The notes: generated by a model not told the origin, from the sequence alone. A stretch of 8,692 nucleotides of DNA from Prolixibacteraceae bacterium (GCA_016788685.1 JAEUSS010000347.1:1-8692), one strand, 5' to 3'. Positions 1-7,706 are shown, counted from the first letter of the stretch. Numbers and translations: made by a program.

Positions 1-873
1 CTTTTGGTCGGACTCCTGTCTGGTGGCCACATTTTATTGGAAGGGGTTCCCGGACTTGCAAAAACTCTGGCTATCAATACCCTGGCAACCAGTATCGATG
101 CCAAATTTGCACGCATCCAATTCACTCCGGATTTGTTGCCTGCCGACTTGCTGGGTACGATGATTTACAGTCAGAAGAAAGAAGAATTCATCGTAAAAAA
201 AGGGCCGATTTTCACCAACTTTGTACTGGCCGATGAGATTAACCGTGCTCCCGCCAAGGTACAATCGGCCTTGCTGGAAGCCATGCAGGAGCGCCAGATT
301 ACCATCGGTGAAAACACTTACAAACTGCAGGAACCATTCCTTGTAATGGCCACTCAAAACCCCATCGAACAGGAAGGAACCTACCCGTTGCCCGAAGCGC
401 AGGTCGACCGTTTTATGCTGAAAGTGGTAATTAACTACCCGACAAAAGACGAAGAAAAACTCATTATACAGCAAAACCTGCTTAAATCATTCCCGGTTGC
501 ATCCAAAGTAACCCGTCCGGAAGATATCCTGAAGGCACGCGAAGTAGTGAAAGACGTTTACATGGACGAAAAAATCCAGAAATACATTGTTGACATTGTA
601 TTTGCAACCCGCGACCCCAAAGCCTACAAACTCGAAAAATATGCCGACATGATTTCGTACGGAGGTTCGCCCCGTGCAAGCATCAGCCTGGCTCAGGCCG
701 CCAAAGCTTATGCTTTCATTAAACGTCGCGGCTATGTTATTCCTGAAGATGTCCGTGCCGTTTGTCCTGATGTCATGCGTCATCGTATCGGACTGAGCTA
801 CGAAGCCGAAGCAAACAACATTACTTCAGAAGAGATTATTGCTGAAATATTAAATACTGTTGAAGTTCCTTAG
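1..873 (+). CDS. moxR: MoxR-family AAA+ ATPase, 5' end truncated by window
   Basis: MoxR proteins are cytoplasmic AAA+ ATPases that, with VWA-domain partners, are thought to act as chaperones for maturation or remodelling of protein complexes. The frame is open from the first base, so the true start lies upstream. Counting from the leucine codon at position 4, I see Walker A GVPGLAKT (14-21), Walker B VLADEIN (74-80), the MoxR signature RAPAKVQSALLEAMQER just after it, sensor 1 ATQNP (116-120), a candidate arginine finger R136 in EAQVDRF, and sensor 2 GGSPRA (R224). The C-terminal helical lid is complete and ends at TAG. Walker A usually lies some 40-50 residues into the family, so perhaps 30-40 residues are missing. 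The next gene is a DUF58 protein, the classic partner. Family assignment is certain; the substrate is unknown. Confidence 0.96.
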   Translation, partial: LLVGLLSGGHILLEGVPGLAKTLAINTLATSIDAKFARIQFTPDLLPADLLGTMIYSQKKEEFIVKKGPIFTNFVLADEINRAPAKVQSALLEAMQERQITIGENTYKLQEPFLVMATQNPIEQEGTYPLPEAQVDRFMLKVVINYPTKDEEKLIIQQNLLKSFPVASKVTRPEDILKAREVVKDVYMDEKIQKYIVDIVFATRDPKAYKLEKYADMISYGGSPRASISLAQAAKAYAFIKRRGYVIPEDVRAVCPDVMRHRIGLSYEAEANNITSEEIIAEILNTVEVP

Positions 874-886
874 TAAAAAGATACGA

Positions 887-940
887 GTTGCGCGTTCCGG
901 GTTTCAGGTTAATTCCATCCCGTAACACGTAACCCGCAAC
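887..940. repeat. Imperfect palindrome (REP-like) between moxR and the DUF58 gene
   Basis: The arms 887-908 and 919-940 can pair over 22 positions with 17 Watson-Crick matches, around a 10-nt loop (909-918). The outermost six base pairs are GTTGCG/CGCAAC. The arms are built from related short words of the type GTTGCG, CGTT and GGGTT (CGTAAC, AACCC on the other arm). No T-run follows, so it is not a canonical intrinsic terminator. It ends 9 nt before the DUF58 start and could affect mRNA processing or stability. Its makeup resembles dispersed intergenic palindromes of Bacteroidota genomes, but one copy cannot prove a repeat family. Confidence 0.55.
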
Positions 941-949
941 ATAAAACAG

Positions 950-1822
950 ATGGAAACAAGCGAACTTATAAAACGAGTCCGGAAAATTGAAATTAAAACA
1001 CGTGGACTGAGCCGCAATATTTTTGCCGGCGAGTACCACAGTGCCTTCAAAGGACGAGGGATGGCCTTCAGCGAGGTTCGTGAATACCAGTTTGGCGACG
1101 ACATCCGCAACATCGATTGGAACGTGACTGCCCGGTACAACAAACCGTTCGTAAAAATTTACGAAGAAGAACGCGAGTTGACCGTGATGTTGCTGATTGA
1201 CGTGAGCGGATCGCGCGAGTTTGGATCGATGGATAAACTGAAAAAAAATATCGTCACCGAGATTGCTGCTGTTCTGGCCTTTTCGGCCATTCAGAACAAC
1301 GATAAAATCGGGGTCATTTTCTTTTCCGAAAAGATTGAAAAGTTTATCCCTCCGAAAAAGGGACGAAGCCACATTCTTCGCATCATCAGCGAATTAATCG
1401 ACTTCGAACCGGAAGCCCGCGGAACGGATATCTCCGGAGCGATCCGGTACCTGACCAATGCGATCAAAAAGCGGTGCACTGCATTTGTGATTTCCGATTT
1501 CATACAAAACGATCCGGCCCTGGAGAACGCCTTGTCAATAGCCAATAACCGTCACGATGTGGTTGCGCTCCGCATTTATGACGAGCGCGAAACTGAACTA
1601 CCCAACATCGGTATGATCAAACTGAAAGATGCCGAAACCGGGAATTACAGCTGGATTGACAGCTCGGACCGGAATGCCCGGCTAATTTACGCCAAATGGT
1701 GGAGTGACTTATCGGCACAGCTCGACAACAGCTTTAAAAAGAGCGGAGTTGACTATGTCAGTATCAGCACAAACCACGACTACGTTAAATCACTGATCAG
1801 CCTGTTTAAAAAACGCGGATAA
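950..1822 (+). CDS. DUF58 / VWA-like protein, soluble MoxR partner
   Basis: This 290-residue protein has the DUF58 signature in its N-terminal third: FKGRGMAF (33-40), REYQFGDDIRNIDWN (44-58) and TAR (60-62). A VWA-like domain follows with a complete predicted metal-ion-dependent adhesion site: DVSGS (D84, S86, S88), T159 in RGTD, and D183 in ISDF. I see no signal peptide and no membrane segment, so it is predicted to be cytoplasmic. Many DUF58 proteins carry two N-terminal membrane helices; this is the short soluble form typical next to moxR in Bacteroidota. The ATG at 950 is chosen because it starts just before the conserved region; the upstream sequence is A-rich with no Shine-Dalgarno. 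It probably binds MoxR and links it to the Bat membrane proteins, which is inferred from context. A 76-nt spacer with a palindrome separates it from moxR. Confidence 0.93.
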   Translation: METSELIKRVRKIEIKTRGLSRNIFAGEYHSAFKGRGMAFSEVREYQFGDDIRNIDWNVTARYNKPFVKIYEEERELTVMLLIDVSGSREFGSMDKLKKNIVTEIAAVLAFSAIQNNDKIGVIFFSEKIEKFIPPKKGRSHILRIISELIDFEPEARGTDISGAIRYLTNAIKKRCTAFVISDFIQNDPALENALSIANNRHDVVALRIYDERETELPNIGMIKLKDAETGNYSWIDSSDRNARLIYAKWWSDLSAQLDNSFKKSGVDYVSISTNHDYVKSLISLFKKRG

Positions 1823-1838
1823 AAAAAATAAATTTCAA

Positions 1839-2837
1839 ATGAAGCTAAGATTAATCCATATCGTATTTTTTGTTTTGCTTTCGGGTGCTACTCACACCAC
1901 GAGCGCACAACAGGTTACGGTAAAGGCCAGTATCGACTCAACACACATACTCATCGGAGATCAGCTGAAATTACTTTTCGAAATCGAAAAACCTAAAGAC
2001 CTCGATATTCAGTTCCCGTTGGTCCCCGACACATTCAGCTCGAATGTTGAAGTCGTGAACCGGTCAAAAATTGACACCACTGAGCTGGATGACAAAGGCC
2101 GTGAAAAATTGACCCAGAGCCTTTTCATCACCTCTTTTGACAGCGGGATGCATCAGATTCCGCCTTTCTACTTTAAACTGAAAGACGGCACCCGGTTGGA
2201 TTCGGCTGCAACACGGGCATTGGCTTTTCAGGTGTACGGGATGAAGATTGACACAACCAAGGGTCCTGCCGACATCAAGACGGTTTACAGTGCGCCGGTT
2301 ACCCTCAAAGAAGTTACTCCCTACATCCTCGGAATCATCCTGATTGCAGCGATTCTCTTTTTCATCTTCTACTACATCAAATGGAAGAAAAAGAATGTTC
2401 CGCTGTTCGCCAAACCCGAAAAACCGGCCGAACCGGCTCACATCATTGCGTTGCGCGAACTCGACCGGATTAAAACTCAAAAATTGTGGCAACAGGAAAA
2501 AATTAAACAATACTACAGCGAAGTGTCTGACACGATCCGGACATACATTCAAAACCGGTTCGACATTCCGGCCATGGAACAAACTTCGGCTGAAACTCTT
2601 GGTACATTTAAACAAAAAAGGGATTTGGCTGACAGCAATTCCATCGACCAGCTCCAACACATTCTGAGCCTGGCCGACCTGGTTAAATTTGCCAAATACA
2701 CTCCACTGCCCGATGACAATAATCTGACATTAATGAATGCTTATTTCTTTGTCAATCAAACCAAGAAGGAAGAAGTGACAGCTCCGGAAAAACCGGCAGG
2801 AAAAACAGAGGAAGAAGAAGAGGTAGTCGTACAATAA
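1839..2837 (+). CDS. BatD-like single-pass membrane protein of the Bat operon
   Basis: A 332-residue protein I recognise only by architecture and position. It has a signal peptide (about 1-23, likely cleaved at TSA|QQ), a beta-rich periplasmic domain (about 25-158) with Ig-like or BatD-like character, one membrane helix (about 162-180) followed by the positive stop KWKKKN, and a cytoplasmic helical domain (about 198-305). That tail resembles the tail of BatD downstream: EVSDTIRTYIQNRFDIP aligns with AVIKALWGYLSDKLSIP, and KFAKYTP with EFARYAP. The end is an acidic tail rich in Glu. The DUF58 stop is 16 nt upstream and batA begins 10 nt downstream, so it is firmly in the operon. A protein of this kind between DUF58 and BatA is usual in Bacteroidota bat loci and is often annotated as hypothetical. 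Its role may be to anchor or present substrates to MoxR-DUF58; this is inference. Confidence 0.85.
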   Translation: MKLRLIHIVFFVLLSGATHTTSAQQVTVKASIDSTHILIGDQLKLLFEIEKPKDLDIQFPLVPDTFSSNVEVVNRSKIDTTELDDKGREKLTQSLFITSFDSGMHQIPPFYFKLKDGTRLDSAATRALAFQVYGMKIDTTKGPADIKTVYSAPVTLKEVTPYILGIILIAAILFFIFYYIKWKKKNVPLFAKPEKPAEPAHIIALRELDRIKTQKLWQQEKIKQYYSEVSDTIRTYIQNRFDIPAMEQTSAETLGTFKQKRDLADSNSIDQLQHILSLADLVKFAKYTPLPDDNNLTLMNAYFFVNQTKKEEVTAPEKPAGKTEEEEEVVVQ

Positions 2838-2847
2838 ACGAACGAAA

Positions 2848-3843
2848 ATGATGAATGGAATAAGTTTTAAGAATCCGGAATTTTTCTACCTGTTTCTGCT
2901 GTTGCTGCCCCTGATTGCCTGGTACATCTGGAGGCAGAAAAAAGCCGGCGCCAGCATACAGTTTTCATCGGACATGGGTTTTGCCAAAATTCCGAAAAGC
3001 TGGAAATATTATTTTCGCCACAGCGTTTTTATTTTCCAGATAATGAGTTTGTCCATGCTGATCGTTGCCATGGCTCGTCCGCAATCGTCAAACAGCTGGC
3101 AGAATGTAACCACCGAAGGTATCGACATCGTGATTGCCCTGGATATTTCCAGTTCGATGCTGGCCATGGATTTTCAGCCTAACCGGCTCGAAGCCGCCAA
3201 AGATGTAGCCACCCAGTTCATCTCGGGCCGCTCAAACGACAAAATCGGATTGGTTGTTTTCTCAGGAGAAAGTTTTACCCAATGCCCGCTTACAACCGAT
3301 CATGCGACCGTGATCAACCTGTTCAAGAATATTGAAAGCGGTATGATTGAAGACGGAACTGCTATTGGCAACGGACTGGCAACTGCCGTTTCGCGGCTCA
3401 AAGAAAGTACGGCCATCAGCAAAGTGGTCATCCTGCTCACTGACGGCGAAAACAACCGCGGAGAGATTGCTCCGGTAACCGCAGCCGAGCTGGCAAAAAC
3501 CTTCGGCATTCGCGTGTATACCATTGGTGTCGGAACCATCGGAACAGCCCCCTACCCGATGCAGACTCCATTCGGAGTGCAGGTGAGAGACGTGGAAGTG
3601 AAGATTGACGAAGCAACCTTACAAAAAATTGCATCGACGACTGACGGCAAATATTTCAGGGCAACCAACAACAACAAACTGGCCGAAATTTACACGGAAA
3701 TTGACAAGCTGGAAAAATCGAAAATTGATGTAAAAGAATACAGCAAAAAAGAAGAGGAATACCTGAAATATGCGCTGGCAGGAGCATTGCTGCTTGTGCT
3801 GAGCCTCATGCTGAAAACAACAATCTTCAGGAATATACCCTGA
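2848..3843 (+). CDS. batA: BatA, membrane-anchored VWA-domain protein
   Basis: A 331-residue VWA protein with membrane helices at about 11-28, 58-76 and 306-322. The VWA domain (about 91-290) begins with GIDIVIALDISSSM, giving metal-site residues D99, S101 and S103, with T171 in EDGTAIG and D199 in LLTDGEN. All five MIDAS residues are present. The motif ARPQ directly after the second helix is typical of BatA/BatB. Positive charges after helix 1 (WRQKK) suggest that the loop between helices 1 and 2 is cytoplasmic and the VWA domain is periplasmic. Two ATG codons stand side by side (2848 and 2851) and either could start translation. The gene ends with tandem in-frame stops, TGA TAA. It probably pairs with BatB, its neighbouring paralogue. 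The bat genes were linked to aerotolerance in Bacteroides fragilis; the mechanism is unresolved. Confidence 0.95.
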   Translation: MMNGISFKNPEFFYLFLLLLPLIAWYIWRQKKAGASIQFSSDMGFAKIPKSWKYYFRHSVFIFQIMSLSMLIVAMARPQSSNSWQNVTTEGIDIVIALDISSSMLAMDFQPNRLEAAKDVATQFISGRSNDKIGLVVFSGESFTQCPLTTDHATVINLFKNIESGMIEDGTAIGNGLATAVSRLKESTAISKVVILLTDGENNRGEIAPVTAAELAKTFGIRVYTIGVGTIGTAPYPMQTPFGVQVRDVEVKIDEATLQKIASTTDGKYFRATNNNKLAEIYTEIDKLEKSKIDVKEYSKKEEEYLKYALAGALLLVLSLMLKTTIFRNIP

Positions 3844-3860
3844 TAAGTGTGAGATTGCAT

Positions 3861-3887
3861 TCGATTGCCGGAATACCCTATAATCGA
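3861..3887. repeat. Short inverted repeat in the batA-batB spacer
   Basis: TCGATT (3861-3866) is the reverse complement of AATCGA (3882-3887), with 15 nt between. The 83-nt spacer (3844-3926) also contains an AT-rich stretch at 3898-3919 with the related words GAAATTTG and GAATTTGA. There is no T-run, and no convincing Bacteroidota promoter (TTTG plus TAnnTTTG) in the spacer. A 6-bp stem with a 15-nt loop is weak and could be chance. Confidence 0.25.
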
Positions 3888-3926
3888 TAAAGAGAACTTG
3901 AAATTTGGAATTTGAAACTATAAAAG

Positions 3927-4961
3927 ATGTTTAGAATAGCAAATCCGGAATATTTATACGCCCTGCTGATTATACCGGCTTTAATGTTTTTTTTCTGGTA
4001 TGCCAGAAGACAACGCAAAAAAGCACTGGCACTTTTCGGACAGAAAGAAATCCTGTCGGTATTGATGCCCAACGTAAGCGCCGGCAGGCCTGTTTTGAAA
4101 TTTATTGTCCTGATGCTGGCACTGGCCTGTATCATCATTGGCATTGCCCGCCCGCAATTCGGATCGAAACTGAAAACCGAAAAGCGAAAAGGAATTGAAC
4201 TGATGATCGCGCTGGATGTTTCGAACAGCATGATGGCCGAAGACATACAACCCAGCCGGCTCGAACGTGCCAAACGCGCCATTTCGCAACTGGTGGATAA
4301 ACTGAGCAGCGATAAAATCGGACTGATTGTATTTGCAGGCGATGCCTATACGCAGCTTCCCATCACGGCCGATTACGTTTCGGCCAAACTGTTCCTGAAT
4401 GCCATTAGCACTCAAATGGTTCCCACGCAGGGAACGGCCATTGGAGCTGCCATCAATCTGGGAATGAAATCGTTCAACCCTCAGTTCGCCGGAAGCAAGG
4501 CGATGATCATCATTACAGATGGCGAAAACCATGAAGACGACGCAATCGGCGCCGCAACCGCTGCCGCCGAACAGGGAATTACCATTTATACCATCGGAAT
4601 GGGATCACCTCAAGGAGGACCAATTCCGGAGTTTTCAGGCGGGCAAAAAACTTACCGCAAGGACAAAAGCGGCAACACCATTGTAACCAAGCTCGACGAG
4701 CAGATGCTCCAAAAAATTGCAGAAGCCGGAAAAGGAGCCTACATCAGGGCAAACAATGCGCAGGTTGGCCTGAATAACCTGCTGAACGAAGTGGATAAAA
4801 TGGAAAAATCGGACCTCGAAACCCAGATTTATGCCGACTACGATGACAAGTTTCAATATTTTATTGGATTAGGACTATTCCTGATATTGCTCGACTTCCT
4901 GATACTTGAACGAAAAAACAAGTATCTGAAAAATTTTAAATTGTTTGGAGAAAGAAAATAG
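3927..4961 (+). CDS. batB: BatB, membrane-anchored VWA-domain protein
   Basis: A 344-residue paralogue of BatA with membrane helices at about 9-24, 56-74 and 311-327. The VWA domain (about 89-295) has an intact metal site: DVSNS (D97, S99, S101), T170 in QGTAIG and D198 in IITDGEN. The stretch MMAEDIQPSRLERAK matches BatA's MLAMDFQPNRLEAAK position for position in character. A family-typical insertion near 227-255 (GGPIPEFSGGQKTYRKDK) lies before the last VWA helix. Strong positive charge after helix 1 (RRQRKK) and at the C-terminus (ERKNKYLKNFK) puts both on the cytoplasmic side, so the VWA domain is predicted to be periplasmic. The ATG at 3927 fits the BatA-like N-terminus (xxNPEYLY against KNPEFFYL). 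batC begins 7 nt after its stop. It probably forms a complex with BatA and the TPR protein BatC. Confidence 0.95.
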   Translation: MFRIANPEYLYALLIIPALMFFFWYARRQRKKALALFGQKEILSVLMPNVSAGRPVLKFIVLMLALACIIIGIARPQFGSKLKTEKRKGIELMIALDVSNSMMAEDIQPSRLERAKRAISQLVDKLSSDKIGLIVFAGDAYTQLPITADYVSAKLFLNAISTQMVPTQGTAIGAAINLGMKSFNPQFAGSKAMIIITDGENHEDDAIGAATAAAEQGITIYTIGMGSPQGGPIPEFSGGQKTYRKDKSGNTIVTKLDEQMLQKIAEAGKGAYIRANNAQVGLNNLLNEVDKMEKSDLETQIYADYDDKFQYFIGLGLFLILLDFLILERKNKYLKNFKLFGERK

Positions 4962-4968
4962 AAAAGGT

Positions 4969-5727
4969 ATGAAACAAGCAAGTTTACTGATCATGTTTCT
5001 TTTCGTTTGTGTATGGACAAGCTATGCTCAGAACGAAAGAAAGTTTGTCAGGCAAGGAAATAAATATTTCGAGGCGGCAATGAAAGACACCACCCGCCTT
5101 GATACTGCCCAATTCAATAAAGCAGAAATAGAATACCGGAAAGCACTTGAGAAAAAGCCGGATGATGCCAAATGGGATTTCAACCTGGCTGATGCGCTTT
5201 ACAAACAGATGAAGTTTGAGGAGTCGGCTGAGAAATTTAGAGAAATTGCCGGTAAAACAACCGACAAAACCGACAAAAGCCGGGCGCTGCACAACCTCGG
5301 CAACTCGCTGCTGATGAACAACAAACTCGACGAGAGTATTGCGGCCTACAAGGATGCCCTGCGCAACAACCCCCAGGACCTGGAAACCAAATACAATCTG
5401 CTGTACGCTATGAACATGAAGAAAAAACAAGAAGAAGAGCAGAAAAAGCAGGATCAGAATAAAGACAAGGATAAGGATAAAAATCAGGACCAGAATAAAG
5501 ATCAGAACAAAGACCAAAATAAAGACAAGAACAAAGATCAGGATCAGAAAAATAAAGATCAGCAGAATCAGAACCAGCAGCAACAACAGCAGCAAAACAA
5601 AATTTCGAAACAAAATGCTGAGCAGATGTTGCAGGCCCTGGAAAACAATGAAAAAAAGATCCAGGATAAAGTAAAGAAAATTCAGGCACTGAAAGCCCAG
5701 TCGAAGAAGGTAGAAAAAGATTGGTAA
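4969..5727 (+). CDS. batC: BatC, periplasmic TPR protein with a DQNK-rich linker
   Basis: Starting at ATG 4969 the protein has 252 residues and opens with a clean signal peptide, MKQASLLIMFLFVCVWTSYA, cut before Q21. An in-frame TTG at 4945 lies inside batB and would spoil the signal peptide, so I reject it. Three TPR-like repeats follow, about 28-64, 67-100 and 105-138 (ALHNLGNSLLMNNKLDESIA is the clearest). Residues 151-210 are almost wholly K, D, Q, N and E. The C-terminal segment after it, NAEQMLQALENNEKKIQDK (215-233), is the conserved BatC tail and is predicted to be a coiled helix. No membrane helix follows the signal peptide, so it should be periplasmic and may bridge BatB and BatD or BatE through its TPRs. 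Coupling to batB is tight (7 nt). Confidence 0.92.
   Translation: MKQASLLIMFLFVCVWTSYAQNERKFVRQGNKYFEAAMKDTTRLDTAQFNKAEIEYRKALEKKPDDAKWDFNLADALYKQMKFEESAEKFREIAGKTTDKTDKSRALHNLGNSLLMNNKLDESIAAYKDALRNNPQDLETKYNLLYAMNMKKKQEEEQKKQDQNKDKDKDKNQDQNKDQNKDQNKDKNKDQDQKNKDQQNQNQQQQQQQNKISKQNAEQMLQALENNEKKIQDKVKKIQALKAQSKKVEKDW
5419..5598 (+). repeat. Low-complexity DQNK-repeat tract inside batC
   Basis: This coding tract is made of near-repeats of AAAGATCAGAAC-type words, encoding runs such as DQNKDQNKDQNKDK and ending in a run of seven glutamines. The codons vary (GAT/GAC, AAT/AAC, CAG/CAA), so the DNA is less perfect than the peptide, which suggests selection for composition or an old expansion. Short in-frame indels here would change linker length without breaking the frame. 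Confidence 0.8.
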
Positions 5728-5852
5728 ACGACCGAATGGCAGCCGGAGGTAGACGATAGCAGAGGAAATGAACGGCACTCCCGGACACTGAATTTGAAAT
5801 AATGAAGATTACTCTAAAATCGATAGTGAATAAAAAGAATACCGGAAAAACT

Positions 5853-7685
5853 ATGATCAGAAAATTTAAGATACTGATGATTTTTATGTTTGTCGGCTAC
5901 CTGGCCCAGGCCGACAACATTCAGTTTACAATGGAAGGACCGGAAATTGTTGAAGCCGGAGAACAATTCAGGTTGGGTTTTACCCTGAACGAACGGGGTA
6001 CCGATCTCCAGCTACCGGACTTATCGAACTTCGATGTCCTGATGGGACCATCAACTTCGCAAAGCTCCAGCATACAAATCATTAACGGAAAAACAACTCA
6101 ATCGTCCAGTTTTTCCTATATTTTTATACTCCGGGCCAAAAAAGAAGGAAAATTCAGTATACGCCCGGCGTCCATCAAAGTCGGAGGGAAAACCTACGAA
6201 TCGAACAGCCTGAACATTCAGGTGGTAAAAGGGCAAGCCAAACAACAGGCTTCCGCAGGAAGCGCTGGCGGACAACAGAACAACCAGCAACAGGACGACA
6301 CCCCAAGCACGGTGATCAGTAAAGACAACCTGTTTGTACGTGTGGCCGTCGATAAAACCAATGTTTCCAAAGGCGAACAAATCCTGTCAACGGTAAAATT
6401 GTATATCAGCCAAAATGTTCCGCTGAACGGGTTCGATGAGGTTAAACTGCCGTCATACGAGGGATTCTGGACCAAAGACATTGAGGTTCCGACTCAGGTT
6501 AACTTTACCCGCGAAGTTTTCAACGGCAAAATATATCAGGTTGGGATACTGAAAAAAACAATTTTATTTCCGCAGCAAACCGGAACCATCCGTATTGATC
6601 CGTTTGAAATTACCTGCCTGATCCGCCAGCGGGTGAGACAACAACAGGGATTCTTCGATGATTTCTTTGATAATTACCGCGTGGTAAAAGCCAAGGTGGT
6701 GAGCGATCCGCTCGCTATCCGTGTAAAAGATTTACCCAATCAGCCGGCTAATTTTTCAGGCGCTGTCGGTAATTTCAGTTTTTCAGGCGAGTTAGATAAA
6801 ACCAGCATCAAATCGAATGAGGCTGTTACCTTAAAACTAACCGTTTCAGGAAGCGGAAACCTTTCTTTAATCAATCCTCCGAAGATTGAGCTGCCTCAGG
6901 ATTTTGAAGCATACGACCCCAAGACAACCGACCGTGTTATTGCCGGCGACAACGGACTGAGCGGATCTATATCTTTTGAATACCTTTTCATTCCGCGCTA
7001 TCCGGGAAACTTTACGATACCGGCCGTCCAGTTTGTGTTCTTTAATCCGGCCACCCGCCAGTACGAAACGCGGACCACAGACCCGTTCAGCATGAAAGTT
7101 GAAAAAGGAAGCGATGATGCCAACTCGTCGGTTGTCAGTTCATTCTCGAAAGAAAATGTAAAAATGATCGGGAAAGATATCCGGTTTATTAAGCAAAACA
7201 AATCGAAACTCTTGCCCAAGGGGAGTTCATTTTACGGAACCTTCGAATTTTACGGCATCTACCTGTTAAGCCTGATTGCATTCGCGGTGTTCTATGCCCT
7301 CAATCTCAAAAAAATTAAAGAGAATGCCAACATCACTCTTGTTCGTAACAAGCGTGCAAACAAAGTAGCGCTGAAACGCCTGAAAGAAGCTTCCGGATTC
7401 CTGAAAAACAATCAGGCCGAAAAATTCTACGAAGCAGTTATCAAAGCGCTTTGGGGATATCTGAGCGATAAACTGAGCATCCCGGTTGCCGAACTGAACC
7501 GCGAAAAAGCGTCGGAAAGTTTGCTTGCCCGAGGGATTGAGCAGGAAGTGGTTACCGAATTGATGAAAATCATTGACGACTGCGAGTTCGCGCGCTACGC
7601 CCCCGCAGCTTACACCGGAACCATGAACGACGTGTATGACGGAGCTGCCCGCATCATGGGCATATTCGAAAAGCAAATTAAGTAA
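5853..7685 (+). CDS. batD: BatD, large periplasmic protein with a C-terminal membrane anchor
   Basis: From ATG 5853 the protein has 610 residues. This start gives an ideal signal peptide (MIRKFKILMIFMFVGYLAQA, cut before D21); an in-frame ATG at 5802 would add 17 basic or polar residues in front and is the alternative (627 residues). The ectodomain looks like serial beta-sandwich modules: about 21-125, a Q/N/G/S linker at 127-151, about 155-290 including the aromatic-acidic patch FFDDFFDNY (267-275) seen in BatD proteins, and about 297-418. One membrane helix lies at about 465-483. A cytoplasmic helical tail (about 500-600) contains YLSDKLSIP and CEFARYAP, resembling the tail of the BatD-like protein encoded at 1839-2837. 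BatD is the large scaffold-like component of the Bat locus; its biochemical role is unknown. batE follows after 21 nt. Confidence 0.93.
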   Translation: MIRKFKILMIFMFVGYLAQADNIQFTMEGPEIVEAGEQFRLGFTLNERGTDLQLPDLSNFDVLMGPSTSQSSSIQIINGKTTQSSSFSYIFILRAKKEGKFSIRPASIKVGGKTYESNSLNIQVVKGQAKQQASAGSAGGQQNNQQQDDTPSTVISKDNLFVRVAVDKTNVSKGEQILSTVKLYISQNVPLNGFDEVKLPSYEGFWTKDIEVPTQVNFTREVFNGKIYQVGILKKTILFPQQTGTIRIDPFEITCLIRQRVRQQQGFFDDFFDNYRVVKAKVVSDPLAIRVKDLPNQPANFSGAVGNFSFSGELDKTSIKSNEAVTLKLTVSGSGNLSLINPPKIELPQDFEAYDPKTTDRVIAGDNGLSGSISFEYLFIPRYPGNFTIPAVQFVFFNPATRQYETRTTDPFSMKVEKGSDDANSSVVSSFSKENVKMIGKDIRFIKQNKSKLLPKGSSFYGTFEFYGIYLLSLIAFAVFYALNLKKIKENANITLVRNKRANKVALKRLKEASGFLKNNQAEKFYEAVIKALWGYLSDKLSIPVAELNREKASESLLARGIEQEVVTELMKIIDDCEFARYAPAAYTGTMNDVYDGAARIMGIFEKQIK

Positions 7686-7706
7686 ACAGCTGAAAACAAT
7701 CTTGGT

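Noticed and set aside
2064..2660. Antisense open frame of 198 codons opposite the BatD-like gene
   Set aside because: No recognisable domain, and it is fully covered by a well-supported sense gene. The other antisense frames, opposite moxR, DUF58, batB and batD, were dismissed for the same reason.
3864..3884. Apparent sigma70-like promoter (TTGCCG and TATAAT) in the batA-batB spacer
   Set aside because: The boxes are only 8 nt apart, and Bacteroidota use a different consensus (TTTG and TAnnTTTG).
4945..4968. TTG-initiated extension of BatC by eight residues
   Set aside because: It overlaps the end of batB and places charged residues before an otherwise ideal signal peptide starting at ATG 4969.
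4984..5778. Long antisense open frame (264 codons) opposite batC, rich in Leu/Ile/Phe/Val
   Set aside because: It is the reverse complement of a K/D/Q/N-rich coding tract, which automatically gives hydrophobic codons and few stops. batC has a signal peptide, TPRs and a conserved tail in the sense frame.
5742..5786. Possible hairpin CCGG...CCGG between batC and batD
   Set aside because: The stem is only about six pairs with a bulge, and the loop is over 30 nt; this is likely chance.
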